A DNA stretch of 64,000 nt from Owenia fusiformis (GCA_903813345.2 CAIIXF020000010.1:8621669-8685668); one strand, 5' to 3'. Numbered from the stretch's first letter, positions 22,401-37,400 are shown. Notes: a model not told the origin generated them from the letters alone. A program made the numbers and translations.

Positions 22401-25400
22401 TCGACAACAGGCAAATTGAATGAAAACAACTGGAAAAATGATAATTTTAATGGGAAATATTGAAAAGGAGTTTTTGGTGAAAGCAATCTGAAATAATCAC
22501 CTGTCACCTTCTGCCATTATAATACTAATAAATACTTTTCACAAGTTAAATAGAATGATTATTTTACATATGTTGAATTGTCATGCTGTCTTTCTTTTGA
22601 GATTAAAAGAGTATGTACATGATGTATATTGGCTTTGCAACCCGCCTTTTTATTTTAACACTTTTTTTTATTTATTTTTGTAAGTTGTGTGGTAAGCGAT
22701 TTAGCTGTGTCCATTTGACCAAATATAGACATATCTCTGTAGAAAGTTTTTTGAGTCCACGCCAGGAAGAATGTGAACTTACAACAATGCAATGCACCAT
22801 CAGAAATAAATATATTGTCTTCACGCATCAAACTAAGTGGTTATCCTCTTCCTTCAATTTTGGTGATGCAATTTCCATGGCAACCTCACAACTCTCCACC
22901 ATAATGCTAAATGGATATTGGTGTGAATGGTTTTGCATAGATTACTCTAGTAGGACTTGTCAATGGCCTCCACACGGTGTATAACCCAAACGCTCCTACA
23001 TGCACGACAGAGCGTTTCATTACTGAAATTAAACAAAGAAACGCTCCGGAGTAGGAAAACTGGCTGGCGGGAATGATGAGCCGTCTGACGATTTCCCCAA
23101 TAATGGGAATAAGAGGTATGAGTTACATATTTCGAGTATACCATTCGATGGGTGTGATATTCATGTTGTACTTGGCTGGCTGTTGACGTTTGAAGCAATT
23201 AGGAACAGCTGTACGAAGCAGTATAGTTATCAAAATCCAAAAACGTATTTGTCATTCTACCGGTCAAAACCCATTTGTCGTTACATGTGATTAGTTGAGC
23301 CAAGATTAGAGCACCAACGTATATTTTAGTCAAATTCCAATGCTTCAACGCATCATACATTATCGTAATAGTGATTTGATGACCGAAAATCAAGTCTTAA
23401 AAATGATGACATTCTCATATTCAAGAAACGCTCCGATCTGGTTAACACAGTGAACTGGAAACGCTCCGGTAATCTAGATCTGTTTAGGAAATATATAGCT
23501 TGCCTTTCCTTTTCATGAAGAGAAAGAAATTAAGATCTATTATACCCCTTGGCATCAAAAGAAGAAAGATTAATTCACATATTAATTTTCGTTTTTTTCT
23601 ATAGTTTTATGATCTAGCACACATGTAGGCATGACATCATCTAATGTAGGCTTCAATCAGCTAGTTGCACGTTTAGCACCACCAGGTTCAGATGTTTCAA
23701 TTTGCCTAACAAGTACAACACGTTTTTGAGAGATAGATTCGATTCGGAACTCTTCTCTAATAATCTGAAAATGATATCAAAACAAAATGGTAAGAGCGTT
23801 TCTAAAATTGTGTTCTAAATCGAGGGAGCGTTTCGAGGAAAACAAGCGATTTCTTGAGAACAAGTAATGGATTTGGACTGGGATTTTAAGAAATTAGAAT
23901 ATACGAGTTTGTGATCTACTACTTTAACAGAAATATTAACGTTTTCATAGAAATACTAGTTTAATTCGTAATTTGTGGTCAATCGTCATCTTCAGATTCC
24001 TTCGATCTACACTACGGAGCTTTGATCAAGCAAATAACAGTTTACCACCAGAAGTTGAATAAATAAGATCTTTGCTCACGGTATTGTTCATCGAATGGTA
24101 CATAATATTTCACCATAACATATGATATGTAAGAGAAACGAGAGAAACAATACTTACGGTCATAGTGGAATCTTCATTAGCCGCCATTTTATTTCGCTCC
24201 GGAGCGTTTCCACGTAAATGAAACGTTCCGTCGTGCATGTAGGAGCGTTTGGGTTATACACCGTGCTCCATGGATGAAAAATCAATGGCATTTATGCTTG
24301 TAAATTTTCAGATCAAATACTCTGTGGATTACTGTAGCTAGATAGCTATTGTTTTCTCTACATAACAAGTAGAATTTTCATTTCCAGACTTGATGTTATT
24401 TGCAATACGCACACGTCTCAGGGGATCAATAGATTTAGAGCTTTTAGTTTGCGTTTATTTCTCGTGGAAATTAAATATGAAAATAACATGTAGAAAATGT
24501 TGACACGGCCAATATTTGAAGAGACTAAAGCTGCACCTAGGATATTGTTGAAAGAGGGGCAAAAACGAAGGCAAATATGATTTAGTGTGCTCTGTTTTGT
24601 CAATTGGAAATCAATGATAGCCCTTTGATATGTTCAAAGGTTAAGTCTGTATTCCATAAGATCTGGAAGAAAGATCATAGCTATAGTTCATCAAATATTT
24701 TAAATTCAGCCTAATTGTGAGAACAGTTTTTCATTGTTTTATAAGAAATCTGTCCTTTTTTCATTATTACAAAATATCTTGAAAGGTGCTTGTATATCAA
24801 GAGCAAATAAGAACTACTGACTGTATTCAAACAAGTCAAACACTTGAATATTGTTTTTTAGATCCTATCATGCTCCTCTGTGGTAAATTCTCCCTGTTTT
24901 CACACAGAATCTCATTCGATTCATTGCTGTGGTCAATATTTTTAATATGTCATTTTGTATTGAAAAAATCTTGAACCTTTCTTAGAGGCTTGCTTGAGTA
25001 TCTTCAATGTTTCGATTATCTAGAATGAATGGACGATTCTGATTGGTTGGCCATTGTTAGCCCATTGGCACATCTCTTAAATTTACATGTGATTTACTTT
25101 CTATTTAGCATAAACAGTAATTTTTCATGATGAAATACTTATGGTACATATACTTTTCATTTGAGTCCTTTGCGCTCTTCTGAAGAGTTCTGATCTATAA
25201 GAGCTTGTGAATTGTGATAAGGGAGAAGTTCTGCAGTATGATGAAGGTAACTTGTTGTGTGAGAAAGCTTTTAAATGTGTGCTGAGTGGTCTAATGATGG
25301 TATATACATCTCTCTGAGACATTGCGTGGATGTAAATAGCGTAGTGCTTTATCGGCAAGCTGTAGTATAGTATCCAATAACACGCCATGTAATTGCTGAC

Positions 25401-28400
25401 ATCGCAGGCCGCAGCCAATACAAGAACTACAAGGAGTTATCATATTTACATAAGCCAAGAAGGCTTTCGAGAGTCTAACCACAGTATGAAATATCTTGGA
25501 AGTGTTTGTTTCACAATGAAGATATCTATGGATTTTCACAAGGTTTATTAATACTTTCACCGGGTTAAGAGTTATGTATTGTACTTGGGTAGCATATGTA
25601 GACAATTGATCAAGGATAAATATTGACTCAGTTCTGTATATAGAAAGTATATTTTCTTGTAGTCAATAAACGTTGTAGACCAATACTGCTACAAATAACA
25701 ATACTGAATGTACTAAGTTAAAACTATGTTTGCTCTTCCAGTGTCAGTTATGAATTTTTCAAATGTTGCATGTTACCTCATGGTCTCATTGTCTCATGGG
25801 GAATCTTGTCCAGCAAATAGGTCAGGGATAAAAGCATGATCCACCTTGGTCCATTGCGCTCCTTCAAAGTTGATGATGTTTGAACTCCCTGAAGATATGT
25901 GGGATGAATCCTGCCAGTCCCAGGGCCATGAATTGAATGTGGCTGGGTAGGAAACGGGAAATGTATTGTCATACTCTGTTAATTGTTCATAATTATTAGT
26001 TCATTGGACTCTAATTTTAGAAAGCACCAGAGATAACCCCTGAAATGGATGAACATAATACATTGCTTTATGTGGCAAGATGGACATCCAATTGTTGCGG
26101 TCAGTTCCTTCTAGTCATACTTTAATTGCAGCAGTCAGTTCCATCTACCATCTAAGTTAAAGTTGTGGACTCAATCAACTCTGGGGGTTAAAACATAATC
26201 TTTTGTTCCTTTACCTGAATGCAGCTTCCCTCACATTTCCAGCTCTCTCAGACCCGGAAGGAGTCTCCTTTCATAACAGATAATGCTTTTTAGCGAACAA
26301 ACAAAGATTTTAGAGAACAAACAGCATGGCACTTGGCTCTATTGTTGCCGTCTATGTGATTATTGTAATTCATTAACGTTTTCAATAATCTCATAAAGCT
26401 TGTAATTCCATTTATTTGAATTGGTCGAGAGATAAAATATTTGAAATCATTATTTTTCGTGATTGCAGTCGTGGGATGTTTTTTTACTTCAAACATTGTC
26501 ACGAGTCTCTCTATCATGTTATAATATTCATTTACATTTCTAACGATTAACATGCATGTCTCCGAACTCTGTTTGTGGATTTCTCTTATTTTTAAGATGC
26601 GCTATTACTCTTCATTCTTCATGGATATTCTACACTGATCATAAATTGTGTAATATGTATAAAGATAGTGACTCACTCCCATTCTGACATCTCATTTGTT
26701 TTTATTAATTAATAGAGAGTCGGTATATTAATGATTACACCCATAGAAGAAACCAGGCCGTTGATTACTTTAATGATGTGGTCTCAATTTGCGGACACTC
26801 ATTATTTCTCATTCTGCACAGCTACCCGATTACTTATTGGCGGTTTGCGTTATGAGAAAATGTTGGGAGGCATGTACAATTGCTGAGACAAAAACATGTG
26901 AAATATTGATGTGCCAAACCTTAGGGAGTTGTCATAGAATGTTTAACATTGTAACCATAGTCAGCCCTTTTAGGGAGATCACAGGGACATGCGTTAATGG
27001 ACTCTTTTGAAATAATATTCAAATTTCTTCCCTTTTGTATCTTTTCAGTATTATATTATTTGTATCCTCTGAAAGTGATCGATAATGGATTTATTCATGA
27101 TTCGCAAGGATTTTGTAAGGTACATTTCATTTGAGACCCTGAATGCTGCTTGATTAGGTGGAGCTGTTAATTAATTAATGAAACCATAGCTCCTTGGTAG
27201 GTGTTACTAGAAGGTGAGAGTCACATGTGTTGCACCCTACAATAGGGATCCTATAAATAAAAGCCATATCAGTACTCTTCAAAAAGAAGGGACCACAGAG
27301 CTCTTCGTAAAAGAAGTCTGCCATCTAATTACCAATGTTCTTAATTGTGTTAACTTGTATGGTTTTAAACATATTCCCATCAGGGGGAGTAATTATGTCT
27401 GAACATGCAATCAGTTAGCTTATGAAATTACAGCTGATAGCAGCAGCCGTCCCTTGTTAATACGCTCTCTTATATTCCCTTCTTATAAAATCTTAACAAC
27501 TTCTGCCTGTAAATAGAAAGAAAAATAATGTCTCATGTATGAAGCAAATTGTTTCCTTTGATATCTGTCAATCGAAAATACAAATCTTTGGTAGATGGAA
27601 TTTCTCGGCAGACTAAGATCCGTTCAGTTTCAAAGACATTGAATTCGCAGGAGAACAAAGCCTTGTCTGAGCAATCCCTCTGCTGTATCGTTAATTTTAA
27701 TAGCTATCCTATGGGTAAATGTAGCTAACATGCACAGTTAATTTCCAATGTGGTTTTTGTGCTCTATAATTGAAACATGTTGGGAAAACTATAATTGATA
27801 ATAAATTAGAGGGATTCCTTTGTCATCTGTGCAGCCATATAAAGTGCAGCATGCTAATTAGAAATGGATGAAAACCTGAGTGATATGAACATTGGAAAAC
27901 ATAACACTCTAAAAGAGGCTTTGAAGATTAATATGAGATGACGGGGTCAATGTCGTATTCATATTTCAAAAATCAAAATAAGACAGTTGAGGATTGTATT
28001 TCAATTTCATCTAAAAGTATCAAATAGGTTTCAGGTCACAAATGTCAAAATATTAATTTCGAAAAGAGATGAAACGTTGGAAATGTTCCTCAATGTATAG
28101 AAATAATTGATAAGCGAAGTATTCAAAGTTAATATGGCTTCAGTCGTATTCTCATCAGATTCTAACTGTCGTCCTCTCCTCTTTTCTCATCCCCATTCTC
28201 CAGGGGACATTCTGTTGCCTAGCAACTGTTTCATTCTTGTCTTATCTTCAAGGGAGATGGCTTCGGTGATGTTATAGTCGAGTCCCTTAATACTTGTGGT
28301 ATTAAGTTAGATGATAGCGAATTCGATGGCAAGGTAGATTCTAATTCGCAGTGACTCGAGCGAGTGTTGAATAATCACTTTTGGGAGTTGGTGTAACATC

Positions 28401-31400
28401 TATGAGGTCTGTGAAATGTATTGCCACGCATCTAATCTTCACTTTTTCACATGATTTCATGTTTGTCTTCATTATATTCCTATAGATAACATATAACAGC
28501 ATCATTTTTCACTACGTTATGATTCACTGGAGTTTTTGTGTTCGCCATTATATTTCATTAGTTAGAACATTAGATGAATTAAGTTTGTTACGGAGCGCTT
28601 TTATTGTCCCCAGTGGTGGTATAGAGAATATGGATAGGACCATAAGCAGTAGTGATATGTGTATTATGCATGCATTGATACCAGTATATGTCTCCGCAGA
28701 GCAAGCTTTCCATCATTCTTACTCTAATACTGTTAGCTAGAGCCAGACTCTCCTTTATTAACCACTCACATATCCCATGAGAGCCATAGCTAATCTAGCA
28801 AAGCGTTTTGTATTGTATGCACACGCATTGTGGACTGTCATAATTTCCCTCTGGTGCGATACTAGGCATAGAACATCCATCTTTGGACATCTGGATAAAG
28901 TGCAGGTGATGCCCCCATAGATTGGCACAGTGTAGATAAAAATAGATTTCGTTTTTCTCCATTTTTTACTATTTTTGGCTCATTATACTACATACAAGTT
29001 GTTAATTTATCATTTTCCTAATTTTAATTTTCCTAATTACAAGAAACTTCCCATTCATTATGAAGATAATATATCCGACATTTAATTTTTTGAACTTAAA
29101 AAAAATTAGGCAATAGGCAAATTAAATGATGATGCAAAATTACCACTTATACAGTATTTGCTGCACTCATTGCTGTGGTTTCAAATCTATGGCATGTCAA
29201 AATGTAGTGTTGCAACATACAAGTGTCTTAAAGTATAAACTTACATTATATAGACTGGGTTAGACATTTATCATTGTATTGTGCTTTTTTGTTTCAATCA
29301 ATCAAGAAAGCAAGCAAATGTCAAATGAAGTACATAGTACATATTTAAACTTGGTAGATTTGTTTGCCACATAATCAATAGTAAAAAGGTGAGATATTTT
29401 TGCTTTCTCCCATGTATTTTTTTATTGTTGTTGATGAGCTGGGTTGACTAGCCATAAACTATAGTGTTAGTTATCCTAGGGGATCTATAGAGCTATACAA
29501 TAATCGGAGAGTGTGAGGTACAATCAGTGGATTGATGGTTGAACTAATGTGCTATAGTACCCCAGGGATCGTCTCAAAGAGTGTGGAATTGTGATGTATT
29601 GCACTGGGAGGATAGCATACAAAACTAATTATTTAGACAGCTGATGTAAAATACTCACCATTGAGCTGATCATATATGTCCCTAGGGGGAGATATGAATA
29701 ATATTTACCCCTGGGATAGACCAGACAATGTAGATAAGCCAATGGGGTGTGGGGCCAATGCTGAATGGTAACTAAACATGCTTCCATTGCCCAATTTGAT
29801 GACAAAGTCGTTTTTGATGGAATCCTTTAGTTCTATTGATATTTCTATATTGAACAGTAGCCTAACAACAGATTCAAGCATACATATATTCACAATTTAA
29901 CGAAACATAACGTATTTGGGAAAATAAATATCTTAAAAATTAATTGTAAAAAGATATGAGATCGTGACAATGGTGAACTTATCCCCCTGACAAAAGTTGC
30001 AATCTTGATTCATAAGATTTCTAGGTGTATAGAAACAGCCTTGGAAGCCAGTCGAAGATGTAAAGTTGCATCTTGCCTTCTCTTGTGCAATCTTATTGCA
30101 ACCAATTTCTGCTAGACTGGGAATATATCTATGGATAAATACTTAATGAATATTTGTTAAATTCTTTTAATAGGCCATATATAAAAGTATAGTATGAGTT
30201 GCTATTGTCTCATTGAAGCAAATGCTTTCATTAATGCAATAATTGATGTGTTCAGTTCTGCATGAGTGAAGACAACTTGTCTACATTCTAGTTAACATTG
30301 TGTGCTGAGGCCATGCCTCAGTGACCTCCGTGTACATTGCATAGTGTCACTAATATTTGCTCAAGCTTGCTGGCTATGTATCATCCTATCAGAGAGAGTA
30401 AATACAAGTGATGACATTATCATATAGACAAATGTCCCGATCGAAAGACGTGTATAAAGGACCACAGTTGTATTAATGTGATATATATTGTCAATGTGAT
30501 TTTATCAATATGAGTGAATTCATCAATAAAATAACAGTGATTTAGGAGGGATTATTTACATGTGTTTGGTAGTTGATTCAGGACATGTCGTCCTTGTGGT
30601 TGTAATGCTTGGTGAATCTATTGAAAATCAATAGGATGATATCAGTGAAAACATGGCGGAAGATATGTTTGCAGAGACGATTAGTGTGTGGTATATTTAT
30701 GGCTAACATCAAAGTTAAGACTACTCATTTCTCAACTATACAACAGAATACCCGCAAAACACAAGAGGAATTCTCCCATGTTGCCTTGGTATGAAAGATA
30801 GCCAATCAGTTGTATTGAAACCAGGATTTGTGGTCACTGGGGACTGGAATTGTTTGGGTGCCATTAACCACAAAACCAGTGAGCAGGACTATGGTTACAT
30901 CTCATATTAACTACTATTGTCAAACAAAAGTTTCATGCTCCATTGGGCATGACTGTTAGAAATAATTAGATTGCTTTTGTGTATTTAAACTCCGAGCATG
31001 TTATACCTTTTACTTGGCCCAGTAGAAATCGATATGAATGTTCCCACTGGATAATAGGGTTTGGGTTTATATTTCGAGACAATAGGAGCATAAATGAGCG
31101 CAGCATGCCAACGTTAGCATATGGCAATTGGCGGCCATATTTGGTGTGATTGAATCACTCTCTCGAGCAACCGTAATTGCTTCGTGGTTGATTTATGCAA
31201 AATGTTGAGTGAAAGTTTTGAAAGGACTCATCAAGGGCCCTCTACTGAGCTTGGCCTGGCATCTTAGCGCCTTTCTTACAATACTGTCATTAACGCTTTA
31301 ATAGCCCTTCACAGCACCGCTCAATATCACTCCAGCGGACAATCTGATTGGTTGTTCTTGAGCGCCTTGTCAAATGCACTTGTAAACTACAAAGAAACGA

Positions 31401-34400
31401 GAGAGCTACTGCATCAGTGCTCCCTCACAGATATCATTAGCTGCCACAGATGAATCACCCTGCTCTATAGAGGGTGTTTACATTAATACTCTAGTATTGG
31501 CTGGGTTATTTCTTTTCTTGTTGAGGATTCTGTTATTTTTAAGTGAGGCACGCTCAGCTGAGCAGAACAATTATAGAGATGGGTGATTACAGCTATAAAA
31601 ATGCACAGAATGACATTTCCCCTAGTAAAGATACCACATGATTTGCAAAATGTGAATTCCAATGAAAATAGATATTGTGGTTGAAAGTATGCAAATTTAT
31701 ATAGGCTTATATCATAACATTGAATTGGCTTGACACATTTTTCAGATTTTTGAACAAAAAGTGAAAAGAAACTAATTAAAATTCAGAATAATTCTTGAAA
31801 GGGATTGCTGATTTACCTTGATGAGAATAAAAAAGAAATCTGTAACTTTTTCCCATGCATTTCAATAAAATGACGAACTTGAATAGGGAGCTCATAAAAA
31901 ACTCATCTTTTGTCCATGTGGTTGGGGAAGCATTAAAGTGTAACAGTGTAGAGAGATTGACTTGGCTAGTCACCAAACATGTATATATGGGGCCTGTTGT
32001 ATTGTAAATAATAAATGGTTAATTTGGAACTGAGTTTAATGCGTGTTGCGCTGGTGCAATCTAGATCGTTGTGTACTATTGATCTACGCTATAAATCCCA
32101 AGACAGGCACGTCATGAAATATTCATGCTGAGGTCCTATGTTATAGAGTGCCTTATATAGGAAGGCATTGAAGCGATCCATCCCCAGGGGGCTTACCATG
32201 TTAATTCTACCAACAAATACATCAGGCTATCAAGGGAGCTGTCGCAGCCAATCAAAAAGCAGATAATGCACCACACTGCTCTAATTGGTTGATCGAATGC
32301 GTATTAACTATAGGGTGTTCAGCGATGGCTTTTAACGTAATTTGCCTTTTACATTTTGCGCTTGATTGCGCTGGGAGATTGGTATTTCTTTTCTTACATT
32401 TTCTCTCATATCGGCTCTATTTTTGCCATCAGTGTTTCATCATAACATATGAAAGAATTGTTCACAGATTGCTGGTTTACCATTGTGATTTACATACTCT
32501 TTCACAACATCTCAGCTTATTAGAAATTAGAATAGACTGTTGATTACTGGGAAAGAGGATGAAATGTCATGTGGCGTGTTACTGGCAACTGGGCCTCAGG
32601 GGATTCTTTGCTGAACAGTAATGCGGCACAAAGACAAATGAAATCATCCCCTGATGGTGTTTTAATCATAACCTAGTATGCATACAAATCTTCCACATTA
32701 CCACTAACCAGACCCATGATTATTTCCAATCCATTATTAGTTATTCTCGTCTGATTGGTCGAGTCAAATCACATGGGAAGGTTTGTGTATGTCCTTTGCC
32801 TAATCGTAAAAGATGGTAATCAAACTAAACAACTTTGCAGTCTCTGTCACAGCAAAGGGTGGTTATGCCCCATGTCAACTCTTCTAATATTACACTCTAA
32901 GATCTTTGTAATCATCCTTTCTAGGAGCAGTTATAATCTCTCAAAATCCCAATTTTAACGAATACTTTGTGTTCTAATTAACGCATGGCATTTATTACAT
33001 TGCATCGTTTAATAATGAAATATTGACTTCTTATTCTAGTTGCAAGGGATACGTCCTACATTATACTCATATCAATGAAATTTGTTTTCTCTAACAATTG
33101 CGCGATATTTGGACTGAATTATGTTGCTTAACAAATGGATTTGAGGAGAAATTAGACCATTATTAGGTTATTTATTCAAGTCTGCTATTGGTGGCCATTG
33201 ATTAAATGATTAGGTATCACTGGAATGAACCAGAGCAGTGGTTGCTTTTGATCTCATAGAAATGAGTCTTTGGTACAGATTGAATTTGTTACAGTGTATT
33301 CTGCTATTACTGCGATATGTATAATGTCCCTCCATTCACTGGTGTTTTACATTGGGTTCCATTCATTGATAAATTGATATATCTAGTCCTGCTATCTACT
33401 TCAGCATGTAGTAGTGACAAAACAGGGGTTTTGGCACATAATAAACGCCAGTATATTTTTTATCATAGATAGATGAGATTGGAGGAAGTTTAATGCAGGC
33501 ATATTGATAATACACATATGAGTTTATGCCTATGGTAAAAACATACAGTAAAACCTGTGTATATTGAACATTTTTTTGCCGAGAAAAAACGTTCAGTGTT
33601 AGTAGGTGTTCACTTCAGAGAGGGTAATATATACAGAAGTCAGTAGAGTATGTGTGAAAAGATGTCTACATGAGACATGTGTTAACTAGAAAGGTGTTCT
33701 ATAGAGAGGTCTTCACTAAGACAGGTTTTACTGAAGATTGAATGTTCATTGATTGTAATACATTTGCACATACGTACATGTATAATTTGTTTTGTGACAT
33801 AGTTTGATTTGTTATTCTTTGTTTTTTCAGACTGAAATTGCCAAGAGATTGAATGCTATATGTGCCCAGGTGATCCCTTTCCTTTCACAGGAGGTAAGAA
33901 ATAATGAAAATCTAGTATCTAGTCTGTATTTAATATAATCTCCCTATTCACCGTTTCCATATTAATTACTGTATTTTTTAAATGTCTTATAACTGTTCAT
34001 TAGTGAACTAAGTCTCATTTTGGTACATGTACCCGTAATTGAGACTTAAGTATGGCATACCCTATTGTACCATATTCAGAGGTACCTCGGCTGTACCAAT
34101 TAAGAGAGATGATAACATTACATTGTACTTGAGTGAATATTTCATGAAGTGTGTACAAGATCTCGAACTCACACATAAATCGCGAGATATTTGCGTAATT
34201 TTTAGACTCGGAAAAGATGTTCTTATTTTGCATTTATAATCGCAGAGTTTGTGTACAAAAGTGAGTTAAATTTCATTGTCATCATGGTTTTTGTTCAAAA
34301 AGGAATCATGAGGTTTTATCAAGGGATAAGATATAATTTCTGTCTTGGCATGTGGTTAATAAGAAATCCTTGAAATTTGGGAGATCTAAGTTTTCATATG

Positions 34401-37400
34401 CAGGAAAAACATTAAAAATGCAGTAAGATTTTAAACATAGGCTCTCTACAATCCCTTGCCTCACTCAGTAATCCCACCGTAGCTAATTACGGGTTGAGCA
34501 GAATATGAGTTTTTCTTCCTAACTGGTTACGCAGTGTATAGTCTGATGTTGACTTCCCCAGGGGTGTAATAGCTTTAAAAGCACGATAAATCATCTCCCC
34601 AACTACAAACACTCGCGTAGCAGACATAATTCCATTCCAATGTTAATCACTAGCTACATGCTATTTCTATGTCAATTCTGATCGTAATGTAAGCATTGCC
34701 AATCTCTCTTTATGTAACACAAACATGAAATTCTACAGTTAACTCTTGTATGACCTACTTCGAGAACTAGCGTTTTTATGACGTTTGATGTGAATATTCA
34801 TTTCGTATGTTTTGGTTTCCAGCACCAACAACAGGTGGCAGCAGCGGTAGAGCGTGCCAAGCAGGTTACGATGACAGAACTCAATGCTATAATTGGGGTA
34901 AGAAATGGCATATATCTTTTGTGGCTCTTTTTTACGAGGAGGCAATATGTCTAAAAGAACCACAAAATAATCTCAGTGACTGATGCTGTAGTAAAATCAA
35001 GGGGGCTTATATCAGTCAGTTCGTGCATTGCCTTTTAATTGCATGACTAGGCTTGACTTAAAAATACAATTACCGAAATGTCTATGTGACATTCATATAC
35101 AGATCTACCATATTTAGTCCAATCAATTTTGCAACAAAGCTAATTTGTGATCAATTTATTCTGACTATTTCACCCAAAGAGGCTGTTGTTGCATCTTCCT
35201 TTGGCACAGCTCTCCTGGGATCAAATAATCCCCACTCTCAACACAAATCCATTTCACGCTCCTGACTTCTCTAATTGTATCACTTGCCGACCTGGTCCCA
35301 CGAGACCTGTTCCTAAGGTATACATACAGCAATTTCATTGGTTGGGTTGAATTATATGGATGTTTTACGGAGAAACTTTATGAAGAATTGAGTTAACTAT
35401 GCACATGGTAATAATATTTATGATTGCAGTGTATCATCTGAAATTGTCCTCTGATAGTTTGTCGAATAACAGCGTTTTCTGAACATCTTTCTATTTTATA
35501 TTTCATTCAAGTCTGAATACTTCATTCTATCTGCATAGATAATATTTGTGAAAAATGGTGCTGATTGAATGCTAGTTCAGAGATATTAAGGCACATGTTG
35601 AGTATTAAAGTAAGTGCCAACGTTCTTGTACATCTCTTGACAAATTGCCATCTCTCCTCCCAGTGATATTGGCGAATTTTAATAGTGATGTACGTTGTGA
35701 TGTATGAGATCTGGAGGATCATTATTTCATGTACACCAGGGAGACTGGGGACATGATCAATATAAGGAACATGATGCCCCTTTAAAGCTATGATTCGTTC
35801 CAGCTTCAGGAATTTTGAAGATGGAGGAAATCAAGGTTCATAATATGTTTCATATTAGGATAGGCTTGTGAATTTGGGATTTGCATGTGACAAGTCTTCA
35901 AGCCGTAGTTTCAAATTTATTTAGCCAGTGGTTTATTTTCTCATAAAATAGGGAATTATGATTCTGAAATGCAGTTCTCTTTAATAGTTCATGACATAAA
36001 GGAACATCAAGGCAATTTCACCTCACAAATTATAATTTACAATTTCCTCGAGAAACAGATCCACAGTTATTCAATCAGTCTAATAAAAGGAATATAAAAA
36101 TTTGAGATATATAATCATATTTCAAGAGGAATAATATATCAAAGGCTTGTTTTTCTCCTCCTTAAAAGTCATAACATAAAAATGAATATAATGACATCAG
36201 TATTTGGGCTTAATGTCTATGACTTAACATATCAAATTATTCAGGTACTACATACAAAGTATCTGGCATTTCACCATATGATTTGAGATGACAATGCATC
36301 GAGAAAATAAAATCATTGAAAAATAAGTCAAGATTCTGGAATGTTCCCGAGTTAAGCTGTCTGTCTATTGTGATGTCATCAATCATGATAAAATTGTTAG
36401 TGGATCCTAGCTCTGGTTTGATTTCTTGCCACTTTTGAGAAATTGTTTTGTTTAGAAAAGGAAATTGATGCCAGCCAGATTAAGTGACTTGAACATATAG
36501 TACACCCCAATATTGAATCAAATGGGCGTGGCACCCGCTTGAGAATGCACTATCACCTTGCACCCTGTTGAAAATCCAGTCACACCCAGTGTTGAAATCT
36601 GATGAAAAAACTATAAATGAACATATGTCACGAATAGCCTATATTAAAAAAGTTGCATCACAAGCTTAATAGCATTGATGTAGTCATTTTCCTGTATCTT
36701 TGAGATGTGTTTGATAAAATACAACTGAGAGAATGTTGCCGGAGTCACCTCATTTACTATGTCCACTTTGTCTGGTAGGTAATCCCAAATGCCCAAAACT
36801 AATACACTGTTCCATGTTCTTGGATTGATTGGCCTACCTTTCTGAAACATTCACATTGACATTTACTTAAGTCACTTTATATCATATTATTTTCTATTGA
36901 AACATTATGAATTAAAGTTCACAGTGATCCATTTTCAATTCGGGCAGAGTTATCAAAGAGGGTAGGCCGTTGTTTTGAATTGAAATACTATAAAATTGGT
37001 GGAAAATGTTAAGTTGAAAAGTTTTGTAAGAGCTTGGTAGCTGTATCATATCACACATCATTGATTTCACACCAAATCAGTTTGTTTTACTAGACACTTT
37101 GAGGGTTTCTTCCACATACTAGTGGGTGAGTCATCTAAAACTCTTGGTATCGAACTACAGTGCCTGTGTAACTCTTCATGGTCAACTCCTTCATCTTCAA
37201 GGTGACAATTAGTTTATAATTCATCAATATGACTAGGAATCATTTAAATGTAAATGACAGACTGGCATATTAATAGTGAAAATCAGTGTTCTTTCTTGAT
37301 TTGATAAGAAACAGGGTGATGTCCTATCAGTATAGATTTGTGGAGAAATGTTGGTAATCTGCAAAGTATGATCTGGAAACTTGTTACAAATTGTTTCCAA

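Larger units (their letters stand above)
17134..33830 (+). other. Intron 4 (16.7 kb)
   Basis: Large intron holding the 27-bp and 23-bp tandem repeats near 18.9 and 19.7 kb, the CACGGTG transposon at 22973-24265 and a pogo-type MITE at 33546. No nested gene is supportable. About 31050-31450 stands out as less AT-rich, unique, and with a perfect CArG box CCATATTTGG (31135-31144). Such long early introns often hold enhancers in developmental regulators; that is inference. Confidence 0.8.

Noticed and set aside
22613-22984. 123-codon + strand open frame ending at the transposon boundary
   Set aside because: It runs into the inverted repeat of the CACGGTG element, so its end was created by the insertion. 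No family resemblance.
25125-25605. Two overlapping minus-strand frames of 97 and 104 codons in intron 4
   Set aside because: Different frames over the same DNA, neither with motifs. Treated as random.
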